From assembly GCA_021786815.1 (NCBI GenBank), contig JAJYMR010000057.1:1-13362 (forward strand): a stretch of 13,362 nt of DNA. Direction: 5' to 3'. This DNA is from Deltaproteobacteria bacterium (GTDB lineage: Bacteria > Desulfobacterota > Binatia > Binatales > Binataceae). This document shows, piece by piece, positions 1 through 7,266 of this stretch; within the stretch, counting starts at the first letter, position 1; each line of letters begins with the position of its first letter. Below the pieces are notes generated by a model. The model saw only the letters and a program-made list of their open reading frames with translations, ran no database searches and had not been told where the DNA came from. The position numbers and the translations under genes were made by a program.

Positions 1-24
1 CAGAGCGATAGCCGAGGCTACAAG

Positions 25-2652
25 ATGAAACGCGGACGCCTGATGATCGTCGCGATCGCAGGGGCGATGCTGCTTTGGCCGGCTATGGGGCGGAGCTGGT
101 CGGGCGCAAGCGGGGTCCAGACGACCTTCACGCTGTTCGAATCCCATCGGCATCCTGACGTGCCGCTCGACAGTTTTGCCGCCGGCCGCCTCGGGCTTAT
201 CAAGCCGACCTGGGCGGATTCATACCTTTACGTCTCCTACCGCTATCTCGTTGGGCAGGGCTTCGGCCCGACGGAGCAGAAGGTGCTGGTCTCGACGTGG
301 AACCGATGGCTTGGGCTGGAGCCTCTTACGATTCCCCCAGCCACGATTTATTCCCCGTCGCAGTCTCGTGCCATCAACGAGGAGGAACTCAAATGGTTTG
401 CCGCGCGCAACCTGGTGCCGGGCGTCGAGGCGATCGACAGCCTCGACGTGTACCGCAGCGCGCAAACCAGTCTTGGCGGAGGAAAGTTCGTGAGCGGGTT
501 TTACTACCCGAACTGCAACGCCAGCGCGTTCCTCACCGCGGCGAGCACGCTTCAAACGATGATCGGCAGGTTCGGCGTGTCGAGCCCGGAAGTGAAGCGA
601 TGGGTGTACGCGCAGGATCACGTATTCGACAACTGCTCCAACACGCCGCCGCATTTCGCAACCATCCCGCCCAACCCGAAAGCCTGGTTCGCAGACGTCG
701 GCCGCTGGTTGTCGGCTCGCGCGATGGTGCCGGGCCTTCCACAGTCGCCGCCGGTTACGAATAGCTGCGAGGGCGAGTATTTCCGGACCGCGGCAATCGT
801 CCTTGAAACCATGATCGGCAATCTGGGCCTGTCGAGCCCGCAGGTGAGGCAATGGATTGAAGCGCAGGACCAGGCCTTTCAGGTATGCTCGCGCCGCCCA
901 AGGGTTTTCGCGGCTGCAACGCCAACCCCGATCCCCAGTCCCGGCATTCCGCAGTCGCTCACGAACGGCACCCCGTTCGAACAGGCCCAGCGCACGTATC
1001 AAATCGCGTGCGCAAACTTCTACGCCGGCAACTTCGACAAGGCTCGTCAGATGTTCGACGCGATTGCGGCCGACCGCGCGTCGCCGTGGCACGAATGGGC
1101 GCCCTATCTCGCCGCGCGGGCGACGATCCGAAAGGCGACGCTCTCGGGGCCCACGAATGATCGCGCGATTCTCGCCAAGGCCGAGATTCAGCTGAAGGCG
1201 ATTATTGCCGCGTCCGGCGACGAGCGCGTCAAGCGCGCCGCCGAGCAACTGCTCAGTTTCGTAGAATTCCAGCTACATCCCGAGCAGCGTATCGAGCAGG
1301 TTACGCAGGCGCTGATGCGGCCCTCCGACCCGACGCTCGCGCAGGACTTAAGCGACTACGTCGGTTCGTCCGGCCATAGCGCCAAGGATAGCGACGGCTT
1401 TTACGTCGACGATCTGACGGACTGGATCGCAAGCTTCAGCCAGATCAGTGCCTTCGTGCGCGTCAACCAGAGTGGTTACCTCGCGCACTCGCTCGTCAAA
1501 TGGAAAAAGATCGGGTCGATGCCGTGGCTTATCGCCGCGATGGCGCAGGTGGATGGCTCGGACCCGAACGCGCCGGCGCTCATCGCGGCCGCCGAAAAGG
1601 TCAAGCCCGAATCGCCCGCCTACGTGACCGTAGCGTTTCATGCCGCCCGGCTCCTGATGGAACAGGGCAAAATCGACGAAGCGCGCTCCAGGCTCGACAG
1701 GCTGCTCGCGATGCGCAAGGCGCTGCCGGTTTCGACCGTAAACGAAGTGGCGCGCCTTCGGATGATGATGGCGCGCAATCTGAACGAGCTTCTAACCTAC
1801 GCGCAGCGCACGCCGCTCGGAGTTACGGATACCGGCGACGGGGACGAACTGCCGAGCAACCTCGACGTGCCATGGCTTTCCGACGCGGCCCAGCTCAAGC
1901 AGTTCCTCGCCGGGCCGCTGTTCGACCGCGACGGCGCGGCGGTGCTCAGCCGATGGACGCCGCTCAGCGTCCAGGTGCGCACCGCACAGAGCCGAATCCT
2001 GCCCGACGACCTGCGCGCACGGATGGCGCTCGCGGCTTGGACCCGCGCGATCTTGCTCGGCGACAATGCTCCCGCGCGAGAGCTTGCGCCCGAGGTCGGT
2101 CAATTGATGCCGGAACTCAAGCCCTCGATGGACGCGTGGCTTGCGCAGAAGAATCCAAAGGCGCGGCGATTCGAGGCCGCCTTCATAATGCTGACGCATC
2201 CCGGCATCCGGCCCTACGTCGATCCCGGCGTTGGAAGAGTCACACCGCTCGACAAGATGGACGGCCTGCGCGACAACTGGTGGCGCTTTCCTCCATGGTA
2301 CGAAAGCTGGCAGACGGGTATGGGCCGGCGTCCTCCGAAGGTGACTTACCCGCCGTTCCTGTCGGCGGCGCAAAGAAAATCGGCGGATGAACAGTGGAGC
2401 AGGCTTAAGGCGATAAACGCGCCGAACCTGCTCTGCTCCGAGGCGATTGGCGAGGCCAGGCGCAAGCCCGGGAACGAGCTAGTTCCCCATGCGCTATATC
2501 AATGTATTCGCGCGGTGCATCTCGGATGCTCGAACGAGCGCGGCACCGAGTACGCGAAACTGGCCTACTACCTGCTTCATCGCCGTTACCCGGACAGCAC
2601 GTGGGCGTCGCTTAATCGTTTCTGGTACCGGGGCGGCGGCTGCCCGAACTGA
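25..2652 (+). CDS. Large exported protein of unknown function with duplicated Cys-bearing module and TPR-like helices
   Basis: I do not recognise a named family. The 875-residue protein starts with a typical signal peptide: basic n-region MKRGR, hydrophobic core about residues 6-21, then a Gly/Ser-rich stretch, so it is probably periplasmic or surface-located. GAGG 7 nt before the ATG supports this start. Residues 124-204 and 228-288 are a degenerate tandem duplication. Both begin W-x-x-A-R-x-x-V-P-G, contain TMIG and SSP[EQ]V[KR]xW, and have two cysteines exactly 40 residues apart (C164/C204, C248/C288). A Pro/Thr-rich linker (about 298-312) follows, then a helical part with a TPR-like segment (about 320-370, containing FYAGNFDKARQMFDAIAA). 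The C-terminal part (about 805-875) is Cys-containing and ends in an aromatic-rich tail. A role as an envelope scaffold or binding protein is only a guess. It converges on rpmB. Confidence 0.85.
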   Translation: MKRGRLMIVAIAGAMLLWPAMGRSWSGASGVQTTFTLFESHRHPDVPLDSFAAGRLGLIKPTWADSYLYVSYRYLVGQGFGPTEQKVLVSTWNRWLGLEPLTIPPATIYSPSQSRAINEEELKWFAARNLVPGVEAIDSLDVYRSAQTSLGGGKFVSGFYYPNCNASAFLTAASTLQTMIGRFGVSSPEVKRWVYAQDHVFDNCSNTPPHFATIPPNPKAWFADVGRWLSARAMVPGLPQSPPVTNSCEGEYFRTAAIVLETMIGNLGLSSPQVRQWIEAQDQAFQVCSRRPRVFAAATPTPIPSPGIPQSLTNGTPFEQAQRTYQIACANFYAGNFDKARQMFDAIAADRASPWHEWAPYLAARATIRKATLSGPTNDRAILAKAEIQLKAIIAASGDERVKRAAEQLLSFVEFQLHPEQRIEQVTQALMRPSDPTLAQDLSDYVGSSGHSAKDSDGFYVDDLTDWIASFSQISAFVRVNQSGYLAHSLVKWKKIGSMPWLIAAMAQVDGSDPNAPALIAAAEKVKPESPAYVTVAFHAARLLMEQGKIDEARSRLDRLLAMRKALPVSTVNEVARLRMMMARNLNELLTYAQRTPLGVTDTGDGDELPSNLDVPWLSDAAQLKQFLAGPLFDRDGAAVLSRWTPLSVQVRTAQSRILPDDLRARMALAAWTRAILLGDNAPARELAPEVGQLMPELKPSMDAWLAQKNPKARRFEAAFIMLTHPGIRPYVDPGVGRVTPLDKMDGLRDNWWRFPPWYESWQTGMGRRPPKVTYPPFLSAAQRKSADEQWSRLKAINAPNLLCSEAIGEARRKPGNELVPHALYQCIRAVHLGCSNERGTEYAKLAYYLLHRRYPDSTWASLNRFWYRGGGCPN

Positions 2653-2700
2653 AGTCGCGCTTCGGAACGAACGAATCGCCTCCCGCAGCAGTGTGGGGCT

Positions 2701-2758
2701 TATCAGGCGTCACGCCGGCTGATGCGGGGCGTGCATCGGCGGCGCTGATAGGCGCCGC
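2701..2758. terminator. Two GC-rich hairpins between convergent genes (possible bidirectional terminator, no U-tract)
   Basis: The 119-nt gap between the convergent exported-protein gene and rpmB holds two inverted repeats. The stronger is a perfect 7-bp stem, GCGGCGC (2739-2745) with GCGCCGC (2752-2758), around a 6-nt loop TGATAG. The other is GGCG/CGCC (2706-2709 with 2713-2716), flanked by ATCA on the left and TGAT on the right with a small bulge. The position suits termination of transcription from both sides. Neither stem is followed by a T-run on either strand, so classic intrinsic termination is not demonstrated. Confidence 0.35.
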
Positions 2759-2771
2759 GCTCTTCCGACGT

Positions 2772-2960
2772 TCAGGCGACTTTCCTTACCTTGCCGCTCT
2801 TAAGGCATCGCGTGCAGACCAGGATCCGCTTCACGCCGCCTTCAATTGAGGCGCGTACTTCCTGCAGGTTCGGCTGCCATAGCCGCTTGGTCTTGTTGTT
2901 GGCGTGGCTGACGTTGTTGCCCGTCGAGTTATGCTTTCCGCAGATGGCACAGTGTCTCAT
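2772..2960 (-). CDS. rpmB: 50S ribosomal protein L28 (zinc-ribbon form)
   Basis: This 62-residue protein is a clear bacterial L28, a component of the large ribosomal subunit near the base of the L1 stalk region. The hallmark NNVSHANNKTKR lies at about residues 15-26, followed by the basic segment GGVKRILVCTRCLKSGKV. Four cysteines in two CxxC pairs (C4/C7 and C49/C52) mark the zinc-binding 'C+' version, which suggests zinc-dependent folding. The ATG at 2960 was chosen over the upstream in-frame extension because L28 normally begins right at this Cys pair and GAGGGA sits 6 nt upstream. It lies 29 nt after an exported-protein gene on the same strand. No rpmG (L33) follows; the downstream neighbour is convergent. 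Confidence 0.96.
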   Translation of the reverse strand: MRHCAICGKHNSTGNNVSHANNKTKRLWQPNLQEVRASIEGGVKRILVCTRCLKSGKVRKVA

Positions 2961-2966
2961 GGCTAT

Positions 2967-2972
2967 TCCCTC
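2967..2972 (-). promoter_or_regulatory. Ribosome binding site of rpmB
   Basis: GAGGGA on the minus strand, 6 nt before the ATG at 2960. It decides the 62-residue L28 start over the longer in-frame extension, which reads back into the preceding gene's end. Confidence 0.7.
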
Positions 2973-2989
2973 AGCTTGGAACGAGCCTT

Positions 2990-4225
2990 CTAGGGTAGCC
3001 CGACCTTGGGCTGCTTGAAAGAGGGTTCGAAACGCGCCTTTAACAATGGCTGTCCTGCGGCCCCGCTGACGAGAGTGGCCGACGCGCCGCAGCCGCACCG
3101 AAGGCTCATCAGCCGGGCGCTTTGTCCAAGTGCCCGCGCGTAGGTGTCCACATGAGTCTTGAGGCCGTCGGACGCTTTGCCGTCCTCGACGACGACTTGC
3201 GAACCAAGCACCTGCACGGTTGCGGCCTTGCTTCCGGTTTCGTCGCTGAACATCCGCTCGACCATCGCGAGGAACGCCGCATGGTCCAGCCCCGGGACGT
3301 CGTGCCTGAGCAGCGAATCGAGCGAGGTCTTCGCGGCCGGCGGTGAAAACGCGGTGAGAGCCCCACGCACAGCGTGCACCTGTGACGGGTCGGAAGCCGG
3401 AGCCTTGGCGTAGTCCTCGACCAAGGCGTTCGCCTGCCCGGGATTATCGCCCGCGATAGCGCCGAGCGTCTGACCGAGCAGCTTTTCGGCCTCGGCGCGC
3501 ATCAGTTTTTTCTGCGCCCGCGCCATCATCGCCTTCACCTGCGGACTGTCGACGCCCACGCTCTTGAACACCGCCATCGCGGTCTCCGCGTCTCCGCGCT
3601 GGACCAGCTTGCGCGCGCATTCAAGCGCATTGAGCGGTCCGATCCCGCGGATTGGCGAGGTCGTGAGGTAAAGCTTCGTCGCGGCCACCATCTTCGATTC
3701 GACCCGTGACTGAATCGACTGATATGCCTGATAAACGTCGCCCGATACGAGCCTGCCGTTGCCCGAACGCTCCGAAAGCATCTCGGCCGGCATCGCCAGG
3801 AGCGCCGAGACGCCGCCTACGACCGGTTCCTGGTCCTGAAAAGTGAAGGCGTGACGGTCCTCGGCAAGAGTCGAAAGGTTCAAGAGCCAGATTTGATAGG
3901 TCCCGCTGAAAGTGGCCTCCTTGCTGCCTCGCACCGCTTTGAACGAGCCGGTCGGCACGCTCACGACCATCACGCCGTCAAGCCTGTCGCCCGGTTCGCC
4001 CGCGACGAATCGCTTGACGCACGCGTCCACTCCGCCCGGCGGCACAATAGGCACCACGTCGATATTTGGGAGCGAGCCGACCGCCTGTTGTATCCGATAT
4101 TCACCCTCGGGCGAGATTGGCCCGAGCGCACCGACTCCGATCCGGATTTGAGCCGCGACGGCGGAAGACGAAATCGCAAGCGCAAGCGCCGTCGTCGAAA
4201 CCATCGCGAACCACGCTCTGTTCAT
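2990..4225 (-). CDS. Exported protein of unknown function, upstream of rpmB
   Basis: I do not recognise this 411-residue protein. The chosen ATG gives a textbook signal peptide: MNRAW n-region, hydrophobic core to about residue 20, and SAVAA before a cleavage site near residue 25/26. The longer frame upstream lacks these features, and a GGGGGG Shine-Dalgarno-like run lies 7 nt before this ATG. Residues 26-190 look mixed alpha/beta, with a VVSVPTGSFKAVRG segment and a YQIWLLNL strand. About 195-295 is mainly helical and resembles a TPR-like array (ARKLVQRGDAETAMAVFKSVG, then Ala/Lys-rich helices). A CGC motif is at 377-379 and the C-terminus is basic. Cysteines are few (C69, C203, C377, C379). 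The gene is divergent from mutL. An envelope location is inferred from the signal peptide; the function is unknown. Confidence 0.85.
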   Translation of the reverse strand: MNRAWFAMVSTTALALAISSSAVAAQIRIGVGALGPISPEGEYRIQQAVGSLPNIDVVPIVPPGGVDACVKRFVAGEPGDRLDGVMVVSVPTGSFKAVRGSKEATFSGTYQIWLLNLSTLAEDRHAFTFQDQEPVVGGVSALLAMPAEMLSERSGNGRLVSGDVYQAYQSIQSRVESKMVAATKLYLTTSPIRGIGPLNALECARKLVQRGDAETAMAVFKSVGVDSPQVKAMMARAQKKLMRAEAEKLLGQTLGAIAGDNPGQANALVEDYAKAPASDPSQVHAVRGALTAFSPPAAKTSLDSLLRHDVPGLDHAAFLAMVERMFSDETGSKAATVQVLGSQVVVEDGKASDGLKTHVDTYARALGQSARLMSLRCGCGASATLVSGAAGQPLLKARFEPSFKQPKVGLP

Positions 4226-4232
4226 CGTGCAA

Positions 4233-4249
4233 CCCCCCGCTTTTGCGGG
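4233..4249 (-). promoter_or_regulatory. G-rich Shine-Dalgarno with overlapping 5-bp hairpin
   Basis: On the minus strand the leader reads CCCGC-AAAA-GCGGGGGG, then TTGCACG and the ATG at 4225. The GGGGGG run (4233-4238) is the only plausible ribosome binding site. Its first three Gs are the right arm of a perfect 5-bp stem with a 4-nt loop (4236-4240 with 4245-4249). The hairpin could partly hide the site and modulate translation. That is inference; the pairing itself is visible. Confidence 0.4.
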
Positions 4250-4335
4250 CCTCTCGGACTCAAATCGCACGGCCATCGCCCTGCGGACAAGGAAAGCATC
4301 CGCGTTCACGAGGCGCGCCGGCATTGGGATGCTTG

Positions 4336-4364
4336 AGTATCACGCCCGAAGGCTGCATTGTCTA
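4336..4364 (-). promoter_or_regulatory. Candidate sigma70-type promoter for the exported-protein/rpmB unit
   Basis: On the minus strand, TAGACA (4364-4359, 5 of 6 to the -35 consensus) is separated by exactly 17 nt from GATACT (4341-4336, 4 of 6 to the -10 consensus). Transcription would start near 4328 and leave a leader of about 100 nt before the ATG at 4225. A weaker plus-strand pair, TTGAGT (4333-4338) and CATTGT (4356-4361), also 17 nt apart, occupies the same DNA and could serve mutL with a very short leader. Consensus match only. Confidence 0.35.
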
Positions 4365-4380
4365 TCGCAGGCGCGCCACG

Positions 4381-6264
4381 ATGGCCGAGCGGTTCATCCA
4401 CATCCTGCCCGAGCAGGTCGCAAGCCAGATCGCCGCGGGCGAAGTCGTGGAACGTCCCGCGTCCGCGGTCAAGGAATTGGTCGAGAACTCGCTCGACGCG
4501 GGCTCGCGCTCGGTTGTCGTGGAGATCGAGCGCGGCGGACTCGGCCTTATCTCGGTGGTTGACGACGGATGCGGGATGAACCGCGAGGACGCGATCCTCT
4601 CGGTCAGGCGTCATGCGACCTCGAAGATTCGCGGCGCTTCCGACCTGGTCGCAATCCGGACGCTAGGGTTTCGCGGCGAGGCTTTGGCCTCGATAGCAAG
4701 CGTGTCGCGTCTGACGCTTTCGACCAGGCGCGCTGCCGATCCGAGCGGCACCGAGTTAACGCTCACGGCCGGCAATATCGACGAGGAGAAGGCGTGCGCG
4801 ATGGCGGCGGGCGCCCGAATCGAGGTGCGTGACCTTTTCTTCAACACTCCCGCCCGGCTCAAGTTCATGAAGAGCGAAGCCGCCGAAAAGGGCGCGGTTG
4901 CCGAAGTGATGCAGCGGCTTGCGCTCGCGAACCATGCGATTTCGTTCCGGCTCGGCGCCGACCGGCGCGAGCTTTTGTCGCTTGCCCGCGCGAGCAATCC
5001 GCTCGAACGTATCCGCCAGGTGTTCGGCCCGAAGCTCGCGGCCGCGATGCTGCCGTTTGAGGCGTCGCGTCCGGGCCTCGGAGTGAGCGGCTTTGCGATG
5101 ACGAGTCAGGAGTCGTTCGCGAGCGCGCGGATGGTCTTCACGTTCGTCAACGGGCGAGCGGTGCGCGACAGGGTGCTGGTGCGGGCGGTCGCGCAGGCGT
5201 ACGAGACGCTGATTCCGCGCGGACGCCATCCGGCGGTCTTCCTTTTCGTCAATATCCGCCACGAGGACGTGGACGTGAACGTTCATCCGATGAAGACCGA
5301 GGTGCGCTTCCGCAACCAGGGCGCGGTGTTCGAGGCGGTCTATCACGCGCTTCGCGCGCGCCTTGCCGACCAGACCGAAGGACGGGAGTCTCGCACGTCG
5401 TTATCGCCCTCGCCGGCCGCGTCCGCGCTCGCGGGCGCGCCGGGCACGCCGGATACGCCGGCCGCGGCGCGAAACCTGGGCGGAGACGCGCCTCGATTTG
5501 AAATTGCGGCTGCAGCGCAAGTTTCGGCGCCAGCGTTCGCGCGAGAAGATAGCGTCGCCGCCGACGATCGCCCGCTTCGGCTGGTCGCGGACTCTCCGGT
5601 TGTTTCGCTTCTCGCGCAACGGCCGCTCAATCTCGGCTACGCGAAGGGCCCGGAGCCTGAACCCGGCCGCGACCGGCGTATTCCAGTCTATTCAGAACTC
5701 CGGGTTCTCGGGCAGGTCTTTGCGGGTTATATCGCGCTCGAGGACGAGGACGGGATTCTGCTCGTCGATCAGCACGCCGCGCACGAGCGTGTGACGTTCG
5801 AGAAACTCCGTTTGCAATTCAGGGACGGCGGAATCCAGGTTCAAGCGACGCTTGCCCCGGTCACCGTTGAACTCAACCCGGCGCGGGCCGCTGCGGTTCA
5901 GGCCACGCTTTCGGAACTGCGCGCGATCGGGTTCGACGTCGAGCCTTTCGGTCCGGCAACCCTCCTGCTCAAGGGCGCGCCCGCCGTGTTCGGAGCCGAA
6001 GGCGGCGCGCGGCTGCTCTCTGATATGATTGAGAGCATGGGCGAGAACGGATTTCGTCCCGGGCGCGACAACGCGTTCGAGGAGCTGCTCAAGCAGATGG
6101 CCTGCCACGGCTCGGTCAGGGTCGGGCGCGTGCTCGAGGAGCGCGAGATGCGCGAGCTGCTCGCCGAACTGGATCGCACCGAGTTCAAGACCAACTGCCC
6201 GCACGGCCGGCCGGTCCATATCAGGTTCGCACGCGGGCAGATCGAACGGATGTTCCGGCGTTGA
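4381..6264 (+). CDS. mutL: DNA mismatch repair protein MutL, with predicted endonuclease motif
   Basis: MutL couples mismatch recognition by MutS to strand removal. The N-terminal GHKL ATPase shows AAGEVVERPASAVKELVENS (18-37), DDGCGM (61-66), TSKI (80-83), GFRGEALASI (96-105) and NTPARLKF (155-162). NVHPMKTEVRF (300-310) closes the transducer domain. A Pro/Ala-rich linker (about 335-430) leads to the C-terminal dimerisation domain. There DQHAAHERVTFE (463-474) fits the metal-binding DQHA(X)2E(X)4E endonuclease motif, supported by ACHGSVRVG (574-582), CPHGRP (606-611) and the final MFRR. E. coli-type MutL lacks this set, so nicking activity is predicted. At 627 residues it is of normal family length. 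The ATG at 4381 was chosen because MutL begins just before the AAGEVVERPA block and the in-frame extension upstream is not MutL-like. A weak AGG lies 9 nt before it. No mutS is in the window. Confidence 0.97.
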   Translation: MAERFIHILPEQVASQIAAGEVVERPASAVKELVENSLDAGSRSVVVEIERGGLGLISVVDDGCGMNREDAILSVRRHATSKIRGASDLVAIRTLGFRGEALASIASVSRLTLSTRRAADPSGTELTLTAGNIDEEKACAMAAGARIEVRDLFFNTPARLKFMKSEAAEKGAVAEVMQRLALANHAISFRLGADRRELLSLARASNPLERIRQVFGPKLAAAMLPFEASRPGLGVSGFAMTSQESFASARMVFTFVNGRAVRDRVLVRAVAQAYETLIPRGRHPAVFLFVNIRHEDVDVNVHPMKTEVRFRNQGAVFEAVYHALRARLADQTEGRESRTSLSPSPAASALAGAPGTPDTPAAARNLGGDAPRFEIAAAAQVSAPAFAREDSVAADDRPLRLVADSPVVSLLAQRPLNLGYAKGPEPEPGRDRRIPVYSELRVLGQVFAGYIALEDEDGILLVDQHAAHERVTFEKLRLQFRDGGIQVQATLAPVTVELNPARAAAVQATLSELRAIGFDVEPFGPATLLLKGAPAVFGAEGGARLLSDMIESMGENGFRPGRDNAFEELLKQMACHGSVRVGRVLEEREMRELLAELDRTEFKTNCPHGRPVHIRFARGQIERMFRR

Positions 6265-6268
6265 AGGA
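6263..6268 (+). promoter_or_regulatory. Ribosome binding site deciding the miaA start
   Basis: GAAGGA overlaps the mutL stop codon and lies 4 nt before a GTG at 6273. It favours GTG 6273 over the TTG at 6261, which would overlap the mutL stop as TTGA but has only a weak GGA 10 nt upstream. The 4-nt spacing is a little short, so the choice is not certain. Confidence 0.45.
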
Positions 6269-6272
6269 CATC

Positions 6273-7259
6273 GTGGCGGCGGCAGAGCTTGACGCGACCG
6301 GCGAGAGGCCGGACGCTCGCGCGCGGCTTCGCGTCGTATTTATCGTGGGTCCGACCGGCTCGGGAAAGACCGCGCTTGCGCTCGACGTGGCGGAGCGCAT
6401 CGGCGCGGAGATCGTCAATGCGGACTCGCGCCAGCTCTACCGCGGGATGGATATCGGGACGGCGAAACCGTCGGCCGAAGAACGCCGCCGCGTGCCGCAT
6501 CATCTCATCGACGTTCGCTCGCCCGACGAGCCGGTGGACGTTGCCACGTTCGTAAGGATGGCGCGCGAGGCGATCGACGGGATCGCGCGGCGCGGCAGGC
6601 GAATCCTGATTGTCGGTGGAAGCGGGCTTTACCAGCGCGTGTTGCGCGGTGGAATTTTCACCGGGCCGTCGGCCTCGCCCGAACTGAGGCGCGAGATGGA
6701 AGCGCTCGCGGCCGAGCGTGGAATCGGGTTTCTCCATGACCTGCTCGGCGAGGTCGATCCGGCCGCGGCCGCCCGGATTCAGCGCAACGACCTCTACCGG
6801 ATAACCCGCGCGCTCGAAGTCTATCGCCTGACCGGGACGCCGATAAGCGCCCATCAGGAGCGTCATCGCTTCGCCGCCGGCGAATATGACGCGCTGACGC
6901 TTGGAATCGATATCGAGCGAAAGAGGCTTTACGAGGCAATCGAGCGGCGGTTCGACGCGATGATGCAGGCGGGGTTCGTGGACGAGGTTCGCGCGCTGCT
7001 CGCGAGTGGCTATCGCCCCGACCGTCCGCCGCTCAGCACGATAGGGTATCGTGAGATCGCGAGCTTTATCCGGGGCGAACTCGAACTGGTGGAAGCCGTC
7101 GAACTCGCCAAGCGCGAGAGCAGGCGGCTCGCCAAGCGCCAGCTCACGTGGTTCCGGCGCGAGCCGGGGATCGTGTGGCTCGACGCCGAGCGGGCTTGCG
7201 AGCGGGCCGCGATGATGCTGGAGGAATTCTTTGCCGGACGAGAGGCGGAAAGGAACTGA
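6273..7259 (+). CDS. miaA: tRNA dimethylallyltransferase (tRNA A37 isopentenyltransferase)
   Basis: MiaA transfers a dimethylallyl group from DMAPP to N6 of A37 in tRNAs reading UNN codons, which helps hold the reading frame. Motifs, numbered from the GTG: P-loop GPTGSGKT (about 26-33), NADSRQLYRGMDIGTAKP (about 49-66) with the base-contacting Asp-Ser, HHLIDV (about 76-81), IVGGSGLY (about 113-120), RALEVYRLTGTPIS (about 179-192), a degenerate IGYREI (about 257-262) and AKRQLTWFRR (about 287-296). Length is 328 residues, normal for the family. The start is GTG 6273, preceded by GAAGGA. TTG 6261 would add four residues and overlap the mutL stop. The mutL-miaA pairing recurs in many bacteria and suggests translation coupling here. 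Downstream, accA follows without a clear break. Confidence 0.96.
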   Translation: MAAAELDATGERPDARARLRVVFIVGPTGSGKTALALDVAERIGAEIVNADSRQLYRGMDIGTAKPSAEERRRVPHHLIDVRSPDEPVDVATFVRMAREAIDGIARRGRRILIVGGSGLYQRVLRGGIFTGPSASPELRREMEALAAERGIGFLHDLLGEVDPAAAARIQRNDLYRITRALEVYRLTGTPISAHQERHRFAAGEYDALTLGIDIERKRLYEAIERRFDAMMQAGFVDEVRALLASGYRPDRPPLSTIGYREIASFIRGELELVEAVELAKRESRRLAKRQLTWFRREPGIVWLDAERACERAAMMLEEFFAGREAERN

Positions 7260-7266
7260 AGCGAAA

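Noticed and set aside
220..1248. A 342-codon minus-strand frame inside the large exported-protein gene.
   Set aside because: The plus-strand frame has a signal peptide, an SD and an internal protein-level duplication; the antisense product has none of these.
2489..2722. A 77-codon plus-strand frame crossing the end of the large exported-protein gene.
   Set aside because: Most of it lies out of frame within that gene, and I saw no SD or recognisable motif; it is probably a shadow frame.
4226..4324. N-terminal extension of the minus-strand exported protein to an ATG at 4324.
   Set aside because: It would bury a clean signal peptide 33 residues inside the protein; the ATG at 4225 has a G-rich SD 7 nt upstream.
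4066..4380. In-frame extension of mutL upstream of 4381.
   Set aside because: It overlaps the divergent exported-protein gene and its signal peptide. Its residues are not MutL-like, and family members begin just before the AAGEVVERPA block.
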